This document shows, one piece after another, positions 7,505 to 15,337 of a stretch of 36,305 nucleotides of DNA; the first letter of the stretch is position 1, and the number at the start of each line of letters is the position of its first letter. A program made the translations under genes and the position numbers. Source of the DNA: CAG-791 sp963658405 (GTDB lineage Bacteria; Bacillota; Clostridia; Lachnospirales; Lachnospiraceae); NCBI GenBank assembly GCA_963658405.1, contig CAVKQI010000013.1, positions 1 through 36,305 of the forward strand, in the 5' to 3' direction. A model generated the notes under the pieces. The model made no database searches. It was given only the letters and a program-made list of their open reading frames with translations, and had not been told where the DNA came from.

Positions 7505-10072
7505 ATGAAGAAACAGATTTTGGCGCCGGATCGTCCGGACATGACGCCGGACGAGCAGCAGCACATGGAGCTGGCCAGAAAGCTGGCAGGAGAGTGTGTG
7601 GTCCTGATGGAAAATGACGGGACACTGCCCCTTTTGCCCGGCAAGCTGGCTCTGTACGGTTCCGGCGCCCGTCGTACCGTAAAGGGCGGCACAGGCTCCG
7701 GCGATGTGAATTCCCGCTTTGTGGTGACGGCGGAGGAAGGTCTGGAGAAGGCAGGCTTTACCATCCTGACCAAGGACTGGCTGGACAGACAGGATCAGCA
7801 TGTGCAGGAGGCGAAGGAGGCTCATCGCCAGATGGTGCATCAGAAGTCTCTGGAGACCGGCATGCCGGAGATGCTCTTCGAACTCTCCATGCCCTTCCAT
7901 GAGCCCGCACCGGCAGAGATCGAAGAGGGAGATTTAAAGAACGGCGAGACCGATACCGCTTTTTATATTATTTCCCGGAATTCCGGAGAGGGCGCAGACC
8001 GCTATGCCAAAGAGGGAGATTATCAGCTCTGGGAGGAAGAACTCCAGCAGATCCGTACCCTGGCCGTGCAGTATGCGCATCTGGTTCTGATCCTGAATAT
8101 CGGCGGTCTGGTAGATCTGGCACCGGTACGGGAGATAAAAGGCGTGAATGCCATCCTGCTCATGGCACAGCTGGGCAATATCGGCGGCCACGCGCTGGCA
8201 GATGTGCTGACAGGTGCCGTGAATCCTTCCGGTAAGCTGGCAGATACCTGGGCAGCCCATTATGAGGATTATCCTTCCTCCGCGGGCTTTTCCCACAATA
8301 ACGGGGATACCGATGATGACAGCTACACAGAAGGCATTTACGTAGGCTATCGCTACTTTGATCAGGCGGACAAGGAAGTCCTCTATCCCTTCGGCTACGG
8401 CCTCTCTTATACGACATTTGCGGTAAAAGCCGGCGCTGCGTGCGTGGAAAAGGAAATGCTGCAGGTATCCGCCAAGGTGACCAATACAGGCAAGACAGCC
8501 GGCAAGGAAGTGGTGCAGGTCTATGTATCCGCACCGGAAGGTGCCCTGGATAAACCCTACCAGGAACTGAAGGGCTATGCCAAGACCCCGCTTCTGCAGC
8601 CGGGCGAGAGCTGTGAGACGGTAGTGGAGATCCCCCTTCGCCGCCTCGCTTCCTACAGCGAGGAGAAGGCAGCCTGGATCCTGGAAAAGGGCGACTACAT
8701 CCTGCGAGTGGGCACTTCCTCTAAAGAGACTGTGCCGGCCGCATTGCTGCAGGTACCGGAGGAGATCATCTCTGTGCAGTGCACCAATATCTGCCCCCAG
8801 GACAGCACCTTTGAGGAAAAGAAGAGCTGCGGCAAAGCAGCCTGCGCGGCAGAGGCAGAGGGCCTTCCCGTCGTGACGCTGACGAGACAGGATCTGCCCG
8901 AGGTCAAGACTGTCTATCAGGGTGAGCGGCAGGAGATGACCACCGACATCACCGAAAAGCTTACGCTGGAGGATGTGCTGGCAGGAAAAGCCTCTCTGGA
9001 AGACCTGGTGGCACAGCTCTCTGTCCGGGAACTGGCCAGCTTTGCAGTAGGACGTCACGTGGAGACGGGAGAGGATTCTGTCATCGGCAATGCTTCCCTG
9101 AGCGTGCCAGGCGCAGCAGGAGATACCAGCGCCATCTGCGCAGAGAGCAGAAAGATCCCCTATGTCTCCATGGCAGACGGCCCCGCAGGTCTTCGCCTGC
9201 AGCCTCATTTCAAGGCAAGACACGACGGCACCATCCTGCCCGGCGGCAGCAAACTGGGAGACGTGGTGGAGCCCTTCCCGGAATATGATCATCCCGAGGA
9301 TGTGGTGGACTATTATCAGTACACCACGGCGATCCCGATCGGCTGGGCCCTGGCACAGTCCTGGAACCAGGAGCTGGTAGAGCAGGCAGCGGATATGGTG
9401 GGCGCGGAAATGGAAAAATTCGGCGTGGACATCTGGCTGACACCGGCCATGAACATCCACCGCAATCCCCTGTGCGGGCGCAACTTTGAATATTATTCCG
9501 AGGATCCGGTGGTGACCGGTCTGACAGCGGCAGCCATCACCAGAGGCGTCCAGGGACATAAGGGCAAGGGCGTATCCATCAAGCATTTTGCCTGCAATAA
9601 TCAGGAGGACAATCGTTACCAGACCAACGTGCATATTTCCGAGCGTGCCCTGCGGGAGATCTATTTAAGAGGCTTCGAGATCTGCATCCGGGAGAGTCAG
9701 CCGGAGACCATCATGACCAGCTACAATCTGGTCAACGGCATCCACGTGGCCAACAGCCATGATCTGCTGCAGAAGGTGGCCAGAGACGAGTGGGGCTTTA
9801 AGGGCCTGATCATGACAGACTGGTATTCCACCGAAGGTCTGTCCGGTCTGAGCCAGAGTGCCACCGGCAAGTATCCCTGGGGCTCCCAGGCCGGCGCCGT
9901 CTATGCCGGCAACGATATCCAGATGCCCGGCAGCGCCATGATCGAGGATGCGATCGTGAAAGCCGTGGAGACCGGCGAAAAGGACGACCAGGGCTTTGCC
10001 TGCACCAAGGCCGACCTGCAGTTCTGCGCCGCCAATGTGATCCGGGGCGTGCTCTACGCGGTGGAGAAATAG
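7505..10072 (+). CDS. Domain-permuted GH3 family beta-glucosidase
   Basis: This is an 855-residue family 3 glycoside hydrolase with swapped domains. The alpha/beta sandwich (GH3 C) comes first (about 20-270), with RTVKGGTGSGDVNSR. A fibronectin-III-like domain follows (about 297-390), after YPFGYGLSYT. The TIM-barrel GH3 N domain is last (about 500-845), with ADGPAGLRLQ, GRNFEYYSEDP, KHFACNNQE and the nucleophile Asp772 in MTDWYSTEG. This inverted order is known from Ruminococcus albus and Butyrivibrio fibrisolvens beta-glucosidases. There is no signal peptide, so it probably cleaves imported beta-glucosides in the cytoplasm. The start at 7505 has AAGGAGG with 5-base spacing; the frame stays open upstream through the hairpin leader but that part is not family-like. 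It is likely controlled by the LacI-type regulator upstream. Substrate linkage is not determined. Confidence 0.93.
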   Translation: MKKQILAPDRPDMTPDEQQHMELARKLAGECVVLMENDGTLPLLPGKLALYGSGARRTVKGGTGSGDVNSRFVVTAEEGLEKAGFTILTKDWLDRQDQHVQEAKEAHRQMVHQKSLETGMPEMLFELSMPFHEPAPAEIEEGDLKNGETDTAFYIISRNSGEGADRYAKEGDYQLWEEELQQIRTLAVQYAHLVLILNIGGLVDLAPVREIKGVNAILLMAQLGNIGGHALADVLTGAVNPSGKLADTWAAHYEDYPSSAGFSHNNGDTDDDSYTEGIYVGYRYFDQADKEVLYPFGYGLSYTTFAVKAGAACVEKEMLQVSAKVTNTGKTAGKEVVQVYVSAPEGALDKPYQELKGYAKTPLLQPGESCETVVEIPLRRLASYSEEKAAWILEKGDYILRVGTSSKETVPAALLQVPEEIISVQCTNICPQDSTFEEKKSCGKAACAAEAEGLPVVTLTRQDLPEVKTVYQGERQEMTTDITEKLTLEDVLAGKASLEDLVAQLSVRELASFAVGRHVETGEDSVIGNASLSVPGAAGDTSAICAESRKIPYVSMADGPAGLRLQPHFKARHDGTILPGGSKLGDVVEPFPEYDHPEDVVDYYQYTTAIPIGWALAQSWNQELVEQAADMVGAEMEKFGVDIWLTPAMNIHRNPLCGRNFEYYSEDPVVTGLTAAAITRGVQGHKGKGVSIKHFACNNQEDNRYQTNVHISERALREIYLRGFEICIRESQPETIMTSYNLVNGIHVANSHDLLQKVARDEWGFKGLIMTDWYSTEGLSGLSQSATGKYPWGSQAGAVYAGNDIQMPGSAMIEDAIVKAVETGEKDDQGFACTKADLQFCAANVIRGVLYAVEK

Positions 10073-10122
10073 GCGTTGCGGTGCTTGGCAGCGGAGATGA
10101 TTTCAGGAATTAAAGAATAGGA

Positions 10123-10276
10123 GTATCTGTTTAGCCCACATCTCGAATTTGCTTTGCAAATCCTCGATGTGGCTGGCCAGAGGCGCTCCGCGCCTTGGCC
10201 GCCTGCCAATTTCAAACGTAAATATGCCTGCAAGCAGTCAATTTCCGATTGAAATGTGGCAGGTGCTAAACAGATA
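10123..10276. repeat. 154-bp palindromic-ended intergenic element (family 2, copy 2)
   Basis: The ends are perfect 13-base inverted repeats: GTATCTGTTTAGC at 10123-10135 and its complement at 10264-10276. They align with the ends of the element at 3180-3331, and the lengths (154 and 152) nearly match. Inside are hairpins beginning CACATCTCGAATTTGC and GGCCAGAGGCG. It lies just after the GH3 gene. With the terminator at 10297 it fills most of the 372-base gap 10073-10444; the remaining bases show nothing else clear. Confidence 0.75.
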
Positions 10277-10296
10277 CAAATAGGAAAGTTTTTCAG

Positions 10297-10328
10297 AAAG
10301 CCGGGGTGACTGCCACCTCGGCTTTTTT
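10297..10328 (+). terminator. Rho-independent terminator after the GH3 gene
   Basis: AAAGCCG and GGTG pair with CACC and CGGCTTT around a short loop, followed by a T run (CGGCTTTTTT ends at 10328). It ends plus-strand transcription from the GH3 gene and may partly act on the convergent HEPN/MNT operon too. Confidence 0.8.
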
Positions 10329-10426
10329 GTGGAAGAAAATGGGAGATATGAAATATCTGCAAAAGCAGATGCCTGGAAAGGATCTGAAATATATCAGGCA
10401 TTTATCATATAGATGGAATGTTGTGC

Positions 10427-10462
10427 GTTTCCAATGCGTAGACATTAGCCGGCATTGGAAAC
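10427..10462. other. Hairpin spanning the 3' end of the HEPN-like gene
   Basis: An 11-bp perfect inverted repeat (10427-10437 with 10452-10462; arm GTTTCCAATGC) brackets the stop codon of the minus-strand gene in its loop. There is no T run, so it may protect the mRNA end rather than terminate (inference). Confidence 0.45.
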
Positions 10463-10840
10463 ATAAAATTCGCGCAGAGCTCTCAGAAATGGCATGAAAT
10501 CTGAGCAAATTTGAGCCGCTATTTCATCTGCTGTTTTTTCATCATAGACATGCGATGTGATATTGCGGGCTGTCAGAATCTGATTCCAGGCATCCGCATT
10601 CTGAATGATGCCGGCGGCAAAGGCTTCTTTTAAAATACCGCGGGGTGTTGCAATGGAAATAGTGCTACCCTGATCCTCCAGGTAGTCCTTAATGGATTTC
10701 CAGGCAAGTTCAACAGTGAATTCAAAGCGCTGGATCAGTCCATCACGATACAGTTCATCATGAGGAGCCTTTCCGTAAGTATCTGCGGCTTGTTCCAACT
10801 GGCGGAGGGCGTCATTATAGTGTTCAATTTTTTGCAGCAT
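10445..10840 (-). CDS. HEPN-like / HI0074-family nucleotidyltransferase partner protein
   Basis: This 131-residue all-helical protein belongs to the HI0074-type nucleotidyltransferase substrate-binding family, related to HEPN domains. RNITSHVYDE contains an R-x4-H motif (Arg92, His97), the catalytic signature of HEPN ribonucleases. Its start overlaps the end of the MNT nucleotidyltransferase gene by 17 bases, so the two are translationally coupled. HEPN/MNT pairs are established type VII toxin-antitoxin systems in which the MNT protein modifies and silences the HEPN toxin. This pair has that layout, with the order antitoxin-like then toxin-like. Whether this HI0074-type member is toxic is not certain from sequence. 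Confidence 0.85.
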   Translation of the reverse strand: MLQKIEHYNDALRQLEQAADTYGKAPHDELYRDGLIQRFEFTVELAWKSIKDYLEDQGSTISIATPRGILKEAFAAGIIQNADAWNQILTARNITSHVYDEKTADEIAAQICSDFMPFLRALREFYVSNAG

Positions 10841-11108
10841 AAAGTTCGATACCGTCCCTTCTGATATTTTCGATAAATGCGGGATTCATGCCCTCTGTGA
10901 TATGTACGATGTCAAACTTCAGCAGGGTAGGAAGCTCCTCACAGTCCATCCAGAAATCCGCACGATTGGCTTTGGGCATACCATATACTGCCAGATCAAT
11001 GTCGCTGTTATCACGGTGGTCTCCTCTTGCGCGGGATCCGAACAGTATAAGCCGCCGCGCACCGTGCTGTTTGGCGAGTTCGGCCAACTGTTGATACAAT
11101 GCGGTCAT
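10824..11108 (-). CDS. MNT-type minimal nucleotidyltransferase
   Basis: This is a 94-residue nucleotidyltransferase of the DNA polymerase beta superfamily. The motif FGSRARGDHRDNSDIDLAVYG is seen, with Gly24-Ser25 and the metal-binding Asp36 and Asp38. MNT proteins of HEPN/MNT pairs add nucleotides (AMP) to the partner toxin. It starts at 11108 with a near-ideal AAAGGAG site and is the first gene of a two-gene minus-strand operon with its own promoter. It overlaps the HEPN-like gene by 17 bases. Confidence 0.88.
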   Translation of the reverse strand: MTALYQQLAELAKQHGARRLILFGSRARGDHRDNSDIDLAVYGMPKANRADFWMDCEELPTLLKFDIVHITEGMNPAFIENIRRDGIELYAAKN

Positions 11109-11136
11109 ATGTGTCTCCTTTCCTTACAGCATCTCT

Positions 11137-11165
11137 ATTGTACCTGATGAGTTCGGTGGTGGCAA
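11137..11165 (-). promoter_or_regulatory. Promoter of the MNT/HEPN operon
   Basis: On the minus strand, TTGCCA (11165-11160), a 17-base spacer and TACAAT (11142-11137) form a good sigma-A-type promoter about 30 bases before the MNT start. Confidence 0.65.
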
Positions 11166-11218
11166 ATCAGCGTGAATCTCCATGAATAGCTGATCGAGAA
11201 AAGTATAGCATTTTATTT

Positions 11219-11265
11219 ACCAACACGATATACTAACTAAGGTTGGTGAATAAGTTGGTAAAAAG
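11219..11265 (+). promoter_or_regulatory. GTTGGT repeats upstream of the AlbA_2 gene
   Basis: ACCAAC (11219-11224) and GTTGGT (11242-11247) make an inverted pair around a TATACT box (11229-11234). A second direct GTTGGT follows 12 bases later (11254). The 12-base units GTTGGTGAATAA and GTTGGTAAAAAG almost equal the 12-base units repeated inside the gene's linker at 12384-12430. This may be an operator, or a recombination relic of another gene end. Confidence 0.4.
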
Positions 11266-11276
11266 AAGGTGTATGT

Positions 11277-12633
11277 GTGAGTCTGGTTGATAAAGTTTTA
11301 GAATTATGCGCGTATGATGATGAGCAAGAATGGTTTGAGTTTAAAGAAAATTGGTTTCAGGCAGAAGAGTTAGGAGAATACGTTTCAGCGATATCAAACG
11401 CAGCAGCATTCCATTATAAAGAAATGGGGTATTTTGTTTGGGGAGTGAACGATGATACGCATGAAATTGTAGGCACAAAGTTTAACCAATATTGCGACTA
11501 TAATAAGGAGCCGTATCAAAATTATTTGGCAAGAAATCTTTCACCGAGTGTTAATTTTTCTTTCGAAGAAATAGAAATAAATGGAAAAAGGGTTGTTGTA
11601 TTGTTGATTCCTCCAGCAGAAGAGATTCCAACAGCATTTAAGGAAGCTCGATATATTCGTATTGGATCCTCGAAGAATAATATAAAAAAATACCCTAAAC
11701 GCGAGATACAATTGTTCAAGATATTAGACGGCAGAGTTGAAACGATAGAAACGTTACCCTCAAAATATCAAGAATTAACTTTTCATAAGCTTTTTGGATA
11801 TTATGGTTCTAAAGGAATTGTCTTGAAAGAGGAAACTTTTGAGAAAAATCTAAAGCTTAAGAATAAGACAGGCGAATACAATATGTTAGCACAGCTGTTG
11901 TCTGATGATTCTCACATTCCGCTTAGAGTATCTATTTTTGAAGGTGAGACAAAGGCCTCACCATTGTTTTCGGTTAGAGAATTTGGAAATAATTGCCTTT
12001 TGTATTCGCTGGATGCTTTGTTGCAGTATGGAGATGTACTAAATATAGTTCAGGCAGATGAAGAAAACAGGATTGTTGAACGTAAAGATGTTCCGTTGTT
12101 TGACAATAGTGCATTCCGTGAGGCCGTTATCAATGCAGTATTGCATAATTATTGGGTGTCAGGTAATGAACCGATGATTTCTGTTTTCTCGAACAGGATA
12201 GAAATATTATCAAGAGGAACNNNNNNNNNNTGAAAAATTATCGGAAATTTTTTTGCAATTACATATTAGTGAAAAATCTGGAAGGGGAATTCCGACAATT
12301 GTTGAAATCTATGGCAAGGATGCGATTACATTCAGGGAAAATTCTATAGTAGTAACAATACCATTTAACAGACTTCATAAGCGTGGTGAAAAAGTTGGTA
12401 AAAAAGTTGGTAAAAAAGTTGGTGAAATAAATGTTGACAGGCCGGCATTAAATGCCAGACGTCAAACCATTTTGATTGAAATAAAACAAAATCCATATGT
12501 ATCCAAGAAAGAATTGGCAGCGAAGATTGGTATTAGCGTAACTGCAATAGATAAAAATATTGCTTTTTTGAGAAAAAATGGCTTTTTGGAAAGAATAGGA
12601 AAAACCAAAGGAGGATATTGGCAAATATTATAA
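11277..12633 (+). CDS. AlbA_2 (Schlafen-type) domain putative regulator, interrupted by assembly gap
   Basis: The N-terminal part (11277-12220, about 315 residues) has an AlbA_2 domain (EWFEFKENW near residue 17, then a GVNDD segment) and a GHKL-ATPase-like domain with AVINAVLHNYW. After ten N the frame resumes at 12232 with EKLSEIF and SGRGIPTIVEIYG, a linker (KVGK)n, and a C-terminal winged helix (about 60 residues). Family members carry roughly 18-20 residues between these halves, so the N run is a nominal gap size. The two halves are in frame if the true missing length is a multiple of three, so this is probably one intact gene. It starts at GTG 11277 after AGAAGG. The block is AT-rich compared with its neighbours, suggesting transfer. 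Related proteins are called ATP-binding transcriptional regulators; the true function is unproven. Confidence 0.8.
12221..12230. other. Assembly gap (10 N)
   Basis: Ten N lie inside the AlbA_2 gene. With exactly ten bases the frames would not match (frame of 11277 versus 12232). A real gap with length divisible by three, likely near 54-60 bases by family comparison, would restore a single frame. Confidence 0.95.
12384..12430 (+). repeat. 12-bp tandem repeat encoding (KVGK)n linker
   Basis: GTTGGTAAAAAA-type 12-base units repeat about four times and encode K-V-G-K/E tetrapeptides between the ATPase-like domain and the winged helix. Copy-number change would keep the frame. The same unit occurs upstream of the gene at 11242. 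Confidence 0.8.
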
Positions 12634-12658
12634 GGAAGGCTTGTTTTGTCGAAGAAAG

Positions 12659-12686
12659 GACCGGCAGATTCTCTGAATCGCCGGTC
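12659..12686 (+). terminator. Terminator of the AlbA_2 gene
   Basis: GACCGGC-a-GATTC pairs with GAATCGCCGGTC around a TCT loop (12659-12686, one bulge), followed by a T-rich tail. It is 25 bases past the stop. The remainder of 12634-12797 has only a short ATTCCGGA/TCCGGAAT inverted repeat. Confidence 0.65.
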
Positions 12687-12797
12687 TCGATTGTTTTAAA
12701 CCTAGCGGTACGCTATTCCGGATTTGCGGTACTCACATTTCCGGAATGGCTGCTCCGCCGCACAAGAATAGATATGAGACAACAAACGAGAGTTGTG

Positions 12798-13823
12798 CTA
12801 AGCATCAACATGTTTTCTATATTTTTGATTTCGGCTATTCGGCTTATCCGGTATCGTACGTTCAATCAGATCCTGCTCTATGGCCGGATTTAGGTAGTTC
12901 TTGCGGAAAGTGGGCTTGTGTGAAAGACCAAGACGCTGCATAAGCTCTGCCGAGGAGAGAGTATCGCTGCCGAGGACAGAAAGAAGGCGTTCTACAGGAG
13001 GGTTATCTTGGTCGCTGACTTGATCGGTAACTTGGTCGGTATCTTGGTCGGTGGAGCAACCAACAACCGACACCTCCATTAAGCTGTCTCGAATGATTTC
13101 GAGCATCAACTCGACAAATCCCGCGCTATCAGCCTGCATATCGGCGATACCAAGAGCATCATAATACTCCTGCTGACGTGATTGGATCAATTCCTCAATC
13201 GGAAGCCAGAAGAAAAGCTCTTTCCATGCACCAAGCAAGAGGCTGTGCCACATGCGTCCCATTCGGCCGTTGCCATCTGCAAACGGATGGATAAATTCGA
13301 ACTCGTAGTGAAAGACAGCACTCTTAATTAGCGGATGGAGTTCTGATTGCTGATACCAAGCAAACAGGTTGTGAATGTGCTCCGGAACAAACTCTGCGGG
13401 AGGAGCCATGTGAATTAGCCTATCACCATCAAAGACACCTACCCCACCTGAGCGAAATCTTCCGTTTTCCGGAACAAGTCCATTCATCATTAGCTTATGT
13501 GCTTTGAGAAGATCATCTACGGATGCCGGATTTAAACGCAGCATCATCTCATACGCTTGATATGCATTTTGAACCTCTCTGATTTCATTTGGATTTCCGA
13601 GCACACGTTTGCCATCCAAAATAGCTGTAACCTGATCTAATGAAAGCGAATTATGCTCAATTGCGAGAGAAGAGTGAATTGTACGAATGCGGTTCTCACG
13701 TCGCAGATGCGGACTGATAGTTCTTTCCTGCAATACGGTGATTCGACCGACTTCCTCACTGATTTCTGCAATCAGTGAGGTCATTTTATCCGTCATGTGA
13801 AATGGCGGTTTGTAGTTGCTCAT
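12798..13823 (-). CDS. Fic family protein (putative AMP-transferase) with C-terminal DNA-binding domain
   Basis: This 341-residue Fic protein has the active-site motif HPFADGNGRMGR at 179-190 (catalytic His179). Upstream is a class II-type inhibitory helix with S52-x3-E56 followed by H-N (the family norm is E-G-N), implying self-inhibition. A Fic_N region precedes it. After about residue 255 comes a repeated D-Q-x-T linker, then a winged-helix-like tail (about 275-341). Fic enzymes transfer AMP to protein hydroxyls; the target is unknown. GGAGGTG precedes the ATG at 13823 and twin TATAAT boxes lie upstream. It is convergent with the AlbA_2 gene, and both show the same architecture of catalytic domain, tetrapeptide repeat and HTH. 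Confidence 0.9.
   Translation of the reverse strand: MSNYKPPFHMTDKMTSLIAEISEEVGRITVLQERTISPHLRRENRIRTIHSSLAIEHNSLSLDQVTAILDGKRVLGNPNEIREVQNAYQAYEMMLRLNPASVDDLLKAHKLMMNGLVPENGRFRSGGVGVFDGDRLIHMAPPAEFVPEHIHNLFAWYQQSELHPLIKSAVFHYEFEFIHPFADGNGRMGRMWHSLLLGAWKELFFWLPIEELIQSRQQEYYDALGIADMQADSAGFVELMLEIIRDSLMEVSVVGCSTDQDTDQVTDQVSDQDNPPVERLLSVLGSDTLSSAELMQRLGLSHKPTFRKNYLNPAIEQDLIERTIPDKPNSRNQKYRKHVDA
13005..13052 (-). repeat. 12-bp tandem repeat encoding (DQVT)n linker
   Basis: Four 12-base units of the form ACTTGGTCGGTA (plus strand) encode D-Q-[DV]-[TSN] tetrapeptides between the Fic domain and the C-terminal HTH. They parallel the (KVGK)n repeats of the neighbouring AlbA_2 gene in unit length and position. 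Confidence 0.8.
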
Positions 13824-13844
13824 AGGAAAACACCTCCGATATGC

Positions 13845-13877
13845 ATTATATTATATCTTATTTTGCCTGTTATCCAA
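13845..13877 (-). promoter_or_regulatory. Promoter of the Fic gene
   Basis: On the minus strand two overlapping TATAAT boxes (13855-13850 and 13850-13845) lie just before GGAGGTG and the ATG. TTGGAT (13877-13872) is a weak -35 with a 16-base spacer. With this arrangement the leader would be very short. Confidence 0.5.
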
Positions 13878-13923
13878 AGGGACGGCGCGGTTCCCTGTCA
13901 GGACGTATATTTTCTCTTAGAAT

Positions 13924-13950
13924 AAAAAAAGGAGGGCCCTCAGGTCCTCC
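13924..13950 (-). terminator. Terminator of the pseF-pseI-pseG operon
   Basis: On the minus strand, GGAGGACC pairs with GGCCCTCC around a 4-base loop and is followed by seven T. It lies about 90 bases past the pseG stop and ends the operon before the Fic promoter. The rest of 13951-14041 shows nothing else. Confidence 0.85.
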
Positions 13951-14041
13951 CCCGGTTCCAGTCCTCGCGAGTATCTGGAACCTGATCACAGCCATACACT
14001 TTACCAGAAATCACGATAAATTCAAGTCATAAGCATGGGCT

Positions 14042-15166
14042 TTACCTGGCGATTTGCAGTATAGCCTGTGCAATACGTTCGGCTCCATGGCCGTCTATTT
14101 TCTGCCGGATTTTCCCGGCGAGGGCAAGCCTTTTGTCGTCATCGGCGGCCAGATCACGCAGATTATCCAGAATGGTTCGGCAGGTGGTGTCCCTGTCAGG
14201 ACGTATGTCTCCGGCATAGAGAATGAGGCCGGCCTGGGCGAAGGCCTGCGCGGAGGGCAGCTGGTTGTCTGCCATGGTATAGACCACGCTGGGGACACCG
14301 GCGGCGCACAGCTCATAGAGGGTGGTGCCGGCAGCGGTGACGGCCAGATCGCAGGCGCACATCAGAGCGGCCATGTCCGTGACATTTTCGTGGAGCGTCA
14401 GCTGGGGGAGTGTCTTAGCCAGGGTATACATCTCCTCCCGGAAGGGACTTAAGGAGCCCAGGATCACATCCCACTGCAGAGAGCCAAGGAGCGGATGCAC
14501 GGCCATGGCTTTTACCAGAGCCGGTGCCATGCCCTGGGGATCTGAGCCGCCGGTAGAGAGAAGAATCCTGGCTGCGTGCTCCCTGTTCGCCGGCCGGCAG
14601 GCGGCAAATTGCGGGCGAAGGGGCGCATAGGCAGCCCCCTGCAGCTGGCGGGGCGCGGTATAGAGACCGGCGGTAGGTGTCAGATCGTAGTTGATCACCA
14701 GAGATACGGGGGGATCAAATTCGAGGAGATCGTCGATATAGCCTGTGGGCGCAAGCGCCTGCAGCACCGACAGATAGGAAGGGTCCGCATAGTAGGAATC
14801 CACCAGGATAAAGGAAGGCCTGGGGCAGCGGCCGCTCTCATACAGAGAGTGCAGGGCCGGCAGCTCTGCAGACAGATCCTCATAGGAACTGTGCAGGATC
14901 TCTGTCCCATCCGGTCCGTAAGGAGCATAGGCAGCAGAAAAGCGCTCCAACAGTTGGGCACTCTCCGTATCGGCGGCGAGAAAGAACACGGAGGCGCCCA
15001 TCTGCTTAAGCGCACTGCAGATGGAAAGACAGCGCATCAGATGCCCGGTGGCGATATGACTGTTGCCGTCAGCGCGGATCCAGACGGTTTTTCCCTGACA
15101 ATCCGCAGCAGGAGCTCTTAAAGAGGAAGTATCTGCTGCGTGGGCATGTATGGCGGAAGTGTCCAA
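14042..15166 (-). CDS. pseG: PseG-like UDP-2,4-diacetamido-trideoxy-altropyranose hydrolase
   Basis: PseG removes UDP from UDP-2,4-diacetamido-2,4,6-trideoxy-beta-L-altropyranose, giving the sugar that PseI condenses with PEP. The protein has a GT-B fold: the N-terminal half opens VWIRADGN-SHIATGHLMRC (His42 matches the conserved PseG histidine) and the C-terminal half has LLSTGGSDPQG and AVTAAGTTLYELCAAGVP. Start choice is uncertain. The frame is open to a TTG at 15325 without ribosome site, but AAAGAGGT sits 6 bases before TTG 15166, which gives 374 residues; the extra residues upstream would cover a hairpin and look non-family. It is third in a minus-strand operon after pseF and pseI. The N-terminal 25 residues before VWIRAD are unlike the family. 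Confidence 0.85.
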   Translation of the reverse strand: MDTSAIHAHAADTSSLRAPAADCQGKTVWIRADGNSHIATGHLMRCLSICSALKQMGASVFFLAADTESAQLLERFSAAYAPYGPDGTEILHSSYEDLSAELPALHSLYESGRCPRPSFILVDSYYADPSYLSVLQALAPTGYIDDLLEFDPPVSLVINYDLTPTAGLYTAPRQLQGAAYAPLRPQFAACRPANREHAARILLSTGGSDPQGMAPALVKAMAVHPLLGSLQWDVILGSLSPFREEMYTLAKTLPQLTLHENVTDMAALMCACDLAVTAAGTTLYELCAAGVPSVVYTMADNQLPSAQAFAQAGLILYAGDIRPDRDTTCRTILDNLRDLAADDDKRLALAGKIRQKIDGHGAERIAQAILQIAR

Positions 15167-15184
15167 AATAGTACCTCTTTCAGC

Positions 15185-15250
15185 AAAGACATCAGCATGA
15201 CATGGCCTTTCCGGCGACAGCCGAAGAACTACCGTCATCCTGATGTCTTT
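15185..15250. repeat. Long hairpin between pseI and pseG
   Basis: A 17-bp stem with one mismatch pairs AAAGACATCAGCATGAC (15185-15201) with 15234-15250; a CGGC/GCCG hairpin lies in the loop. It sits in the 171-base gap between pseI and pseG, just upstream of the pseG ribosome site. It resembles module B of the tandem hairpin leaders but is not clearly homologous. Confidence 0.6.
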
Positions 15251-15337
15251 TTGATGCAGAACAAACAAGGTGGGGCAGAATCCCTTGGCAAAAAACGGCG
15301 GGATTCGTCGGTGCGGAGCGTTCAAAAAATTGAACTA

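Noticed and set aside
7934..9634. Minus-strand open frame (566 codons) opposite the GH3 gene
   Set aside because: Antisense shadow of a well-supported GH3 enzyme; Cys/His-rich composition and no recognisable motif.
10306..10497. Plus-strand 63-codon frame after the GH3 terminator
   Set aside because: It starts inside the terminator hairpin, overlaps the HEPN-like gene end and has no ribosome site.
11206..11234. Complete sigma-A promoter for the AlbA_2 gene
   Set aside because: TATACT is acceptable as -10, but the hexamer 17 bases upstream (TAGCAT) is a poor -35, so only the repeat region was annotated.
12618..12943. Two short plus-strand frames between the AlbA_2 and Fic genes
   Set aside because: They begin in the end of the AlbA_2 gene or the gap, overlap the Fic gene antisense, and show no ribosome site or motif.
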